Assembly: GCF_002101555.1 (NCBI RefSeq)
Contig: NZ_LQOL01000042.1
Coordinates: 248,001-312,000 of the forward strand
Direction of reading: 5' to 3'
Source of the DNA: Mycolicibacterium canariasense
Lineage (GTDB): Bacteria > Actinomycetota > Actinomycetes > Mycobacteriales > Mycobacteriaceae
DNA length: 64,000 bases
The translations under genes were made by a program, and so were the position numbers. The notes beneath the pieces are model-generated. The model was not told the DNA's origin. It saw nothing but the letters and a program-made list of their open reading frames with translations, and searched no databases. Of this stretch, positions 58,164 through 64,000 are shown piece by piece. Position 1 is the stretch's first letter. Each line of letters begins with the position of its first letter.

Positions 58164-58239
58164 CGCAGGCCCGCGAGCGTGCACACAGATCGTGAACTAG
58201 GCAGAAAACACGCTCTCCATGCACGCTCGCGGGCCTGCG
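58164..58239. repeat. 20-bp inverted repeat element (76 bp)
   Basis: Perfect 20-bp arms at 58164-58183 and 58220-58239 flank a 36-base centre. The arm core is GCGAGCGTGCA on the left and TGCACGCTCGC on the right. It starts 5 bp after the aminotransferase stop and ends 40 bp before the nitrobindin start. The shape suggests a dispersed palindromic element or a transcription-ending stem. Only one copy is in this window. Confidence 0.9.
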
Positions 58240-58279
58240 TCATCTCGGCACCAGTTCACCACGCCGTAGGCTGGCGAGC

Positions 58280-58756
58280 GTGCCCGACCTTCATCCCGCA
58301 GTCGCCGTTCTGGCTCCCCTGCTCGGCACCTGGACCGGACCCGGCGCGGGTGAATACCCGACCATCGAACCGTTCGGCTATCTGGAGTCCGTCACGTTCG
58401 ACCATGTCGGCAAGCCGTTCCTGGCGTACTCGCAGCGCACCAAGGCCGCCGACGACGGCCGGCCGCTGCACGCCGAGTCCGGGTACGTGCGGGTGCCCGC
58501 ACCGGGCCGGGTGGAGTTCCTGATCGCGCATCCGACCGGCATCGTGGAGGTCCTGGAGGGTTCGCTGGACGTCGAGCCGCTGCGTATCGACGTCACCGCC
58601 ACCACCATCGGTCGGTCGGCCTCCGCCAAAGAGGTGACGGCACTGGCTCGTTCGTTCGCACTGACCGGTGACGAGCTCACCTACACCGTGCGGATGGGAG
58701 CCGTGGGGCAACCACTGCAGCATCACCTGTCGGCGACCTTGCGGAGGCAGTCATGA
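58280..58756 (+). CDS. nitrobindin-like heme-binding protein
   Basis: The 158-residue protein has the fatty acid-binding-like beta-barrel of nitrobindins (UPF0678). The N-terminal GTWTGPGAGEYPTIEPF motif is typical, and QPLQHHLSATLRR near the end carries the His of the heme site. Nitrobindins bind ferric heme and destroy peroxynitrite; M. tuberculosis Rv2717c is a member by memory. The GTG at 58280 is the start. It overlaps the serine hydrolase by 4 bp. Confidence 0.9.
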   Translation: MPDLHPAVAVLAPLLGTWTGPGAGEYPTIEPFGYLESVTFDHVGKPFLAYSQRTKAADDGRPLHAESGYVRVPAPGRVEFLIAHPTGIVEVLEGSLDVEPLRIDVTATTIGRSASAKEVTALARSFALTGDELTYTVRMGAVGQPLQHHLSATLRRQS

Positions 58757-60000
58757 CGACCACCACCCCACTCGACGGCCGGATCCGGGTGCCCGCCGAT
58801 CTCGACGAGGTGACCGACCGCGCGCCCGAAGACCACTCCGATATCGATCCCCGAGCGGTGGAACGGATCTGGGACAAGGCCCGGCACTGGTATCAAGCCG
58901 GGATGCAGCCGGCGATCCAGGTCTGCCTGCGCCACCGCGGTAAGGTGGTGCTCAACCGCGCCATCGGCCACGGCTGGGGCAACGGTCCCGCCGATCCCGT
59001 TGATGCCGAGAAGATCCCGGTCCGCACCGACACTCCGTTCTGCGTGTACTCGGCAGCCAAGGCGATCACCACCACCGTCGCCCACATGCTGGTCGAGCGG
59101 GGTACGTTCGCGCTGGAGGACCGGGTGTGCGACTACCTGCCCAGCTACACCAGCCACGGTAAGGACCGCACCACCATCAGGCACGTGCTCACCCACAGCG
59201 CGGGCATTCCATTCGCGACCGGGCCGAAACCCGACCTACGGCGGATGGACGACAGCGACTACGCCCGCGAGATGCTGGGCCAGATGAAGCCGGTGTACCG
59301 GCCGGGTTTGGTGCACATCTACCACGGGTTGACGTGGGGCCCGCTGATGCGCGAGATCATCTCGGCGGCCACCGGTCGCAGCATCCGCGACATCCTGCGC
59401 GACGAGATCTTGGCCCCGCTGCAGTTCCGGTGGACCAACTATGGCGTTGCGCCAGAAGATGTTCCGCTGGTTGCGCCCAGTCACGTGACCGGCAAGCCGC
59501 TGCCCCCGCCGATCGCCAAGGCGTTCAAGCTCGCCGTCGGCGGGACACCGCAGCAGATCATCCCGCTGTCGAATACCCCCGAGTTCCTGACCGGGATCGT
59601 CCCGTCGTCGAACACCGTGTCCACCGCCGACGAGTTGTCCCGGTTCGCCGAGATCCTTTGCCGCGGAGGTGAACTCGACGGGGTACGGATCATGCGACCG
59701 GAGACCCTGCGCGACACGACCCGGCAGGCACGCCGGCTACGCCCCGATCTGGCGACCGGTTTGGCGCCGATGCGGTGGGGCACCGGGTACATGCTCGGGT
59801 CCAAGCGGTTCGGCCCCTTCGGGCGGGACGCGGCCGGCGCGTTCGGACACACCGGGCTCACCGATATCGCGGTGTGGGCCGACCCGGAGCGCGCCTTGTC
59901 GGTGGCGGTGGTCAGCAGCGGAAAGCCCAGCGGACACCCCGAGGCCAAGCGCTACCCCGCGCTACTCGACACCATCAACGCCGAGATGCCGCGGATCTAG
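58753..60000 (+). CDS. beta-lactamase-family serine hydrolase (esterase type)
   Basis: The 415-residue protein has the class C fold: Ser100-x-x-Lys103 in VYSAAKAITTT and Tyr190 in YHGLTW as second motif, with HTGLTDIA near the C-terminus in place of HTG/KTG. There is no signal peptide, so it is more likely a cytoplasmic esterase than a beta-lactamase. It is translationally coupled (ATGA) to the nitrobindin gene. Confidence 0.88.
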   Translation: MTTTTPLDGRIRVPADLDEVTDRAPEDHSDIDPRAVERIWDKARHWYQAGMQPAIQVCLRHRGKVVLNRAIGHGWGNGPADPVDAEKIPVRTDTPFCVYSAAKAITTTVAHMLVERGTFALEDRVCDYLPSYTSHGKDRTTIRHVLTHSAGIPFATGPKPDLRRMDDSDYAREMLGQMKPVYRPGLVHIYHGLTWGPLMREIISAATGRSIRDILRDEILAPLQFRWTNYGVAPEDVPLVAPSHVTGKPLPPPIAKAFKLAVGGTPQQIIPLSNTPEFLTGIVPSSNTVSTADELSRFAEILCRGGELDGVRIMRPETLRDTTRQARRLRPDLATGLAPMRWGTGYMLGSKRFGPFGRDAAGAFGHTGLTDIAVWADPERALSVAVVSSGKPSGHPEAKRYPALLDTINAEMPRI

Positions 60001-60035
60001 GCGGCCACCGCCTCGAGCGGCCGAGACATCTGGGA

Positions 60036-60455
60036 TCAGGCGCGCGACGCTGCCCGCACCAGCAACCGCAGCAGCACCTGCGCGATCACCGCGAGGGGCG
60101 CCTTGACCAACGGGAACGAGGCCGTGGAGGCGACGGTGTAGTCGATGCGGGTGCCGGTGCCCACCGGCGTCAACCGCACCTCGCCGGTGTAGCCGGGAAA
60201 CGGCGTCCCGGACAGCGCCTTGTAACCGAACACGTGCGGCGCCTCGAAGGTGACGACCTCCTCGACGATGTCGGGCCCCGGCCCCGGCGTCTTGATCCTC
60301 CGGACGGCGCCGACCCCGTTGGGTTCGGGCGAGCCGGGTCGGCCCAAACTGACGCTGAGGCCCGGCACCCAGGACGCCATCCCGACGTGATCGGTGAGGG
60401 TGGCCCACACCGTGTCGATCGGTGCGGCCACGGTCGCCTGCGATGTCACATGCAT
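60036..60455 (-). CDS. SRPBCC-family protein
   Basis: The 139-residue protein has the START-like polyketide cyclase/dehydrase fold: VTSQATVAAPIDTVWATLTD at the start, then GVGAVRRIKTPGPGP and the long C-terminal helix. The hydrophobic pocket binds a lipid or aromatic compound; no catalytic set is visible. It is convergent with the serine hydrolase and 29 bp after a PPOX gene on its own strand. Confidence 0.85.
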   Translation of the reverse strand: MHVTSQATVAAPIDTVWATLTDHVGMASWVPGLSVSLGRPGSPEPNGVGAVRRIKTPGPGPDIVEEVVTFEAPHVFGYKALSGTPFPGYTGEVRLTPVGTGTRIDYTVASTASFPLVKAPLAVIAQVLLRLLVRAASRA

Positions 60456-60484
60456 GGGCCCAGGCTATCGCCCCGGGCGGCCGG

Positions 60485-60925
60485 TCAGCGCAGCTTCTCG
60501 CCGTACACGCGCTGCACCCGCAGCGCCATCAGCACGCGCCGGTCGGACACCATCACCGACCGGTACTCGTCCCAGTCCGGGTGTTCCCCGGCCGCGGCAC
60601 GGTAGTAGTCGACCAGCGCGGCCACCTCCGGTCCGTCCGGATCGGTGCCCGGGCCGGTCAGCGTCACCGCGCCCTCGGCGGTGGCCCAGGCCCAGCCGTC
60701 GGCACTGGTCACCTCCAGCGCCGCCCGAGGGTCCCGGCGCAGGTTGGCGGTCTTGGCCCGGCCGTCGGTCATCGAGACGTAGATGACGCCGGCCGCTCGG
60801 TCGTAGAACGGCGTCACCGGGGACAGCTGTGGGAGGCCGTTGGCCTTGATGGTGGCCAGCACGCCGAGCCGGGCTTCGGCGAGCAGGGCATGCGGATCGA
60901 AGGTCTCGGGTGTGGAAGCGGTCAC
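60485..60925 (-). CDS. PPOX-class F420-dependent oxidoreductase-like protein
   Basis: The 146-residue split-barrel protein has ARLGVLATIKANGLPQLSPV, VIYVSMTDGRAKTANLRRDP and a C-terminal DEYRSVMVSDRRVLMALRVQ. This resembles the Rv1155 group of F420-binding proteins. The GTG at 60925 matches the family start; the frame is open upstream without similarity. The substrate is unknown. Confidence 0.87.
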   Translation of the reverse strand: MTASTPETFDPHALLAEARLGVLATIKANGLPQLSPVTPFYDRAAGVIYVSMTDGRAKTANLRRDPRAALEVTSADGWAWATAEGAVTLTGPGTDPDGPEVAALVDYYRAAAGEHPDWDEYRSVMVSDRRVLMALRVQRVYGEKLR

Positions 60926-60971
60926 ATCGGAGCGCAACCGTGCCGCCCGTGTCCCGTATTCCGGGTCGGGG

Positions 60972-61736
60972 CTACCCGCCCAGCGCGTCCTTGAGATGCC
61001 CGGCCGAGACCGCCTTGAGGTGGGTGACGTCCGAGGCGACCGAGGCGAAGGTGAAGCCCTGGGCCAGCCGTCGTGCCGCGGTCGCCCCGTCGGGGGTGTG
61101 GATGCCCGCGGCGATACCGGCCGCCGCGGCGGCCTCGCGCACCTTCTGCAGGGCGGCCTCGAACTCGTCGGCGACGGCGGGGTCGTTGGAGTGCGCACCA
61201 CCGACGGCCAGCCGCAGATCCGACGGGCCGACGTAGACGCCGTCCAGGCCGGGCACGGCGCAGATCTCGGCCACCTCGGCCAGGCCGCGCGGGGTCTCGA
61301 TCATCGCCAGCACGACGGTGTCCCGGTCGGCGTCGGCGGGCAGCGGCCCGATCCGCAGTTGGGAGCGCATCGGACCGTAGGAGCGGATTCCGTTGGGCGG
61401 GTAGGTCGCCGCGGCCACGGCGGCCGCGGCCTCGTCGGCGGTGTTGACGAGCGGGACGATCACCCCGGCGGCCCCGGCATCCAGCGCCCGCCCGATCGGG
61501 GTCGGATCGTTGGCTTCGACGCGGACCAGCCCCACCGGCCCGCCCGCTGCGTCGATGGCCGTCAGGCCGGCCAGCATGCCGGAGTAGCCGATCAGCCCGT
61601 GCTGCAGGTCCAGGGCCAGGTAGTCCCAGCCGACGTGCGCCAGCCACTCGTGCGCGACGGGACAGTCCAGCACCGACCAGTAACCCAGGATGCGTTCCCG
61701 GCGGCGCAGCCGGGCGGCGAATTCGTGTGCGCTCAT
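60972..61736 (-). CDS. HpcH/HpaI-family aldolase
   Basis: The 254-residue TIM-barrel protein has the class II aldolase pattern: WLAHVGWDYLALDLQHG, ALDAGAAGVIVPLVNT, AMIETPRGLAEV with the metal Glu, and GLDGVYVGPSDLRLA with the metal Asp. Such enzymes split 2-keto-3-deoxy sugar acids or hydroxy-keto-dioates to pyruvate and an aldehyde. The ATG at 61736 is chosen because it begins the family region. It is 7 bp after the aldo/keto reductase gene, in an operon with the ABC ATPases. Confidence 0.9.
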   Translation of the reverse strand: MSAHEFAARLRRRERILGYWSVLDCPVAHEWLAHVGWDYLALDLQHGLIGYSGMLAGLTAIDAAGGPVGLVRVEANDPTPIGRALDAGAAGVIVPLVNTADEAAAAVAAATYPPNGIRSYGPMRSQLRIGPLPADADRDTVVLAMIETPRGLAEVAEICAVPGLDGVYVGPSDLRLAVGGAHSNDPAVADEFEAALQKVREAAAAAGIAAGIHTPDGATAARRLAQGFTFASVASDVTHLKAVSAGHLKDALGG

Positions 61737-61743
61737 CGTCGAC

Positions 61744-62700
61744 CTATCGGTTGTAGTTCGGCATCGGGCCGCGCAGTGCCGCACCCACATCATCACAGGC
61801 TTCCACCACGTCGGCGGGCAGCGGTCCCTTCGCCAGCACCGCGATATTGGCTTGCAGATGGCCGACTTTCGAGCCGCCGAGCAGGATCGGCCCGGTCACC
61901 GGCTTGGACAGCAGCCAGCGCAGCGCCAGTTCGGTCAGCGGCACACCGGCCTTCTCGGCGATCACCGACAGTGCCTCGATCGCCTCGAAAATCGCAGTGT
62001 TCCAGTAGCGCTGCTTGTACATCTGGGCCAACCGGGACGTTCCGAACCGTCCGTCGGCGGGGTCGGCGTCGAACGTGTGCCGCCCGGTCAGCAATCCACC
62101 TCCGAGCGGGTTGTACACCATGGTGGTCAACCCGGTGACCGCGGCGAACTCCGCGTACTCGTCCTCGATCCGGCGCGCCAGCAGGTTGTAGAGCTGTTGG
62201 GCGACCAGCGGCCGCGGCGCCCCCACCTCGTCGGCGAGGTGGTTGATCTCGCCGATCTGCCACGCCGCGTAGTTGGACACCCCCAACGCGCCGATCTTGC
62301 CTTCCTTCACCAATTCGGCGACGGTGGACAGGGTTTCGGCCAGCGGTGTGTCGCGGTCGGGTTGATGCAGGTAGAACAACTCGACGTGGTCGGTGCCCAG
62401 ACGGGACAGGCTGCCTTCGATGCTGGCACGCAATCCGGCGGCCGACAGCGGCGCGTGCCCGCCCGCATCCGGGTGCGGCATCCCGGCCTTGGTGGCCAGG
62501 GTGACCCGGTCCCGCCGCTCCTTGAGCAGCCCGGACAGGATGCGTTCGGTCTCGCCGCCCGCGTACCCGTTGGCGGTGTCGACGTGGGTGATACCCGCAT
62601 CCAATGCCGCGTCGAACATCCGTTGGGCGCCCACGGTATCGACGGTGTCGCCGAAGGTCATGGTGCCCAGGACGAGCGGGGACAACTGCAGGTCGGACAC
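61744..62700 (-). CDS. aldo/keto reductase
   Basis: The 318-residue NADPH-dependent barrel has LVLGTMTFGD, the catalytic Asp/Tyr region HVDTANGYAGGETE, Lys in VTLATKAG and His in VELFYLHQPDR. The GTG at 62700 overlaps the stop of the ABC ATPase gene by 1 bp. With the aldolase it suggests breakdown of an imported hydroxy or sugar-like compound. Confidence 0.92.
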   Translation of the reverse strand: MSDLQLSPLVLGTMTFGDTVDTVGAQRMFDAALDAGITHVDTANGYAGGETERILSGLLKERRDRVTLATKAGMPHPDAGGHAPLSAAGLRASIEGSLSRLGTDHVELFYLHQPDRDTPLAETLSTVAELVKEGKIGALGVSNYAAWQIGEINHLADEVGAPRPLVAQQLYNLLARRIEDEYAEFAAVTGLTTMVYNPLGGGLLTGRHTFDADPADGRFGTSRLAQMYKQRYWNTAIFEAIEALSVIAEKAGVPLTELALRWLLSKPVTGPILLGGSKVGHLQANIAVLAKGPLPADVVEACDDVGAALRGPMPNYNR

Positions 62701-63527
62701 TATGCGACTCCCTGTTCCTGGTTGATACGCAATACGTTTCGTGGTTTGACGCCGACCATGGCGGTCGGGTCCAGCGCCGCCGCGCGCAAAGCGCGGGTGT
62801 AGGACTGCTGCGGATGCGCGAGCACTTCGGCGCTCGCGCCTTGCTCGACGATGGCGCCGCCCCGCATCACGATGATGCTGTCACTGATTTCGCGCACCAC
62901 CCCGAGATTGTGCGTGATGAACAGGTAGGTCAGGCCGGTGTCGCGTTTGATCTCGCGCAGCAGGCCGAGCACCTGCGCCTGAACCGACACGTCCAGCGCG
63001 CTGGTCGCCTCGTCGCAGACCAGCAGGTCGGGTCCACTTGCCAGGGCGCGGGCGATCCCGATGCGTTGCCGCTGTCCGCCGGAGAACTCGGCGGGCTTGC
63101 GGTGCAGCGCCGTCGAGGGCAACCCCACCCGGTCGATCAGTTCGGCGGCCCGCTGCCGGCGCGCGGCCCGGCTGCTGATGCCCTGCAGGCGTAGGGGTTC
63201 GGCGACGATGTCGACGGCATCCAGGTGCGGGTCCAGCGATCCGTACGGGTCCTGGAACACCATCTGGATGCGGGAGCGCAGCGGCCGCAGGGCGCGCTCG
63301 GACAGCGCGGCGATATCGGTGCCGTCGAACACGATCCGGCCCGACGTCGGGGTGAGCAGGCGGACGATGGCCTTTGCCAGGGTGGACTTGCCGCACCCCG
63401 ACTCCCCGACGACGGCCAGGGTGGTGCCGCGCTGCACGGTGAAGCTGACGGCGTCGAGCGCGCGGAACACGCCGTTGCCGTTGGGGTATTCGACGACGAG
63501 GTCCGTCACCGTCAAGAGCTCGCTCAT
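62700..63527 (-). CDS. oligopeptide-type ABC transporter ATP-binding protein
   Basis: The 275-residue DppF/OppF-like ATPase has Walker A (VVGESGCGKSTLAKAI), MVFQDPYGSLDPHLD, signature FSGGQRQRIGIARAL, Walker B LLVCDEATSALD and the switch His in YLFITHNLGVV. The C-terminal extension (AHPQQSYTRALRAAAL) is typical of peptide/nickel transporters. It overlaps the upstream ATPase by 4 bp (ATGA) and the reductase by 1 bp. Confidence 0.93.
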   Translation of the reverse strand: MSELLTVTDLVVEYPNGNGVFRALDAVSFTVQRGTTLAVVGESGCGKSTLAKAIVRLLTPTSGRIVFDGTDIAALSERALRPLRSRIQMVFQDPYGSLDPHLDAVDIVAEPLRLQGISSRAARRQRAAELIDRVGLPSTALHRKPAEFSGGQRQRIGIARALASGPDLLVCDEATSALDVSVQAQVLGLLREIKRDTGLTYLFITHNLGVVREISDSIIVMRGGAIVEQGASAEVLAHPQQSYTRALRAAALDPTAMVGVKPRNVLRINQEQGVA

Positions 63528-64000
63528 GCCGGAACTCCGATCGTGGCCGCATTGTCCAGCCGCGGTACCGCGGCCAGCAGCCGCTGGGTGTACTCGGTTT
63601 GGGGGGCGCGCAGCAGTTCCTCGGCGGCTCCGCCCTCGACGAACCGCCCGTTGCGCATCACGAAGATACGGTCCGACATCAACCGCGCCACCCCGAGGTC
63701 GTGGGTGATCAGCAGCATGCCGATACCCGTGCGCTCCTGCAGTTCCAGTAACAGGTCCAGGATGCTGGCCTGCACGGTGACATCGAGTGCACTGGTGGGT
63801 TCGTCGGCGACGATCAACTCGGGCCCGGCGGCGAGCGCGGCCGCGATCAGCACCCTCTGCAGCTGACCGCCGGAGAGCTGATGCGGGTACTTGCCGAGTT
63901 GTTCGGCGGGCCGCGGGATCTTCACCTGTTCGAGCAGTTCCACCGCGCGCTCGCGCTGCCGCGCCCGGCCGCTGACACCGCTGTGCCGGATGGCGTCGCG
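63524..64000 (-). CDS. oligopeptide-type ABC transporter ATP-binding protein (5' part beyond window)
   Basis: The frame is open to the right edge, so the N-terminal part with Walker A lies outside. The visible 158 residues hold the DppD/OppD signature HQLSGGQLQRVLIAAALAA, Walker B LIVADEPTSALD, the switch His in MLLITHDLGVA and the QTEYTQRLLAAVP tail. Together with the next gene it forms the ATPase pair of a peptide, opine or sugar importer whose permease and binding protein should lie further right. Confidence 0.92.
   Translation of the reverse strand, partial: RDAIRHSGVSGRARQRERAVELLEQVKIPRPAEQLGKYPHQLSGGQLQRVLIAAALAAGPELIVADEPTSALDVTVQASILDLLLELQERTGIGMLLITHDLGVARLMSDRIFVMRNGRFVEGGAAEELLRAPQTEYTQRLLAAVPRLDNAATIGVPA

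Overview
The window is a high-GC chromosome segment from a mycobacterium, most likely a rapid grower of the Mycolicibacterium type. The main evidence is family membership: a PtpB-type phosphatase beside FadE2, a mycosin MycP1-EccE1-EspB-EspL block, two mycobacterial-type carboxylic acid reductases, and a fructose PTS like that of fast growers. GTG starts and 4-bp ATGA/GTGA gene overlaps are frequent. No tRNA, rRNA, CRISPR array, transposase or phage gene was seen. Family names come from reading the translated sequence; no database search was run.

Bases 1-20,600. The end of the pntA-pntB transhydrogenase is followed by an acyl-CoA dehydrogenase, a MarR/methyltransferase pair sharing a palindromic operator, a NarL-type two-component system, and a LysR/MFS pair. 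Then comes a block whose gene content resembles M. tuberculosis Rv0145-Rv0154c: fadE2, ptpB, a DUF456 membrane protein, quinone oxidoreductase, SDR, aldehyde dehydrogenase and methyltransferase. A 55-residue secreted peptide gene with a strong intrinsic terminator sits inside this block. Two divergent TetR regulators, a FUSC exporter, a pirin and a small hypothetical close the region.

Bases 20,550-36,300. ptsI is divergent from fruR-fruK-fruA-ptsH, which together make a complete fructose phosphotransferase system. Next is mycP1-eccE1-espB-espL, the distal arm of an ESX-1 type VII secretion locus, translationally coupled and intact. It stops at espL, and a convergent four-gene ABC importer takes the place of espK. 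A proline-rich membrane protein and a PPOX protein follow.

Bases 36,290-46,500. Two carboxylic acid reductase genes lie in tandem, each followed by a terminator-like hairpin. Then come a multidrug/metabolite-type transporter, a TerC membrane protein whose leader looks like a yybP-ykoY (manganese) riboswitch, and an O-methyltransferase.

Bases 46,500-55,150. This stretch holds an L,D-transpeptidase, a Thr-rich membrane protein, an operon of Rieske lipoprotein, DUF6529 membrane protein and secreted protein, a GtrA protein, an SDR pseudogene, a degenerate GGDEF protein, a two-gene operon of tiny exported proteins, and a dienelactone hydrolase. A PucR regulator closes it.

Bases 55,150-64,000. 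PucR is divergent from mmsA and a class III aminotransferase, a likely beta-amino acid or valine/pyrimidine degradation unit. A long inverted repeat follows, then a nitrobindin-like protein with a serine hydrolase, SRPBCC and PPOX proteins. The end is an operon of peptide-type ABC ATPases, an aldo/keto reductase and an HpcH/HpaI aldolase, which runs off the right edge.
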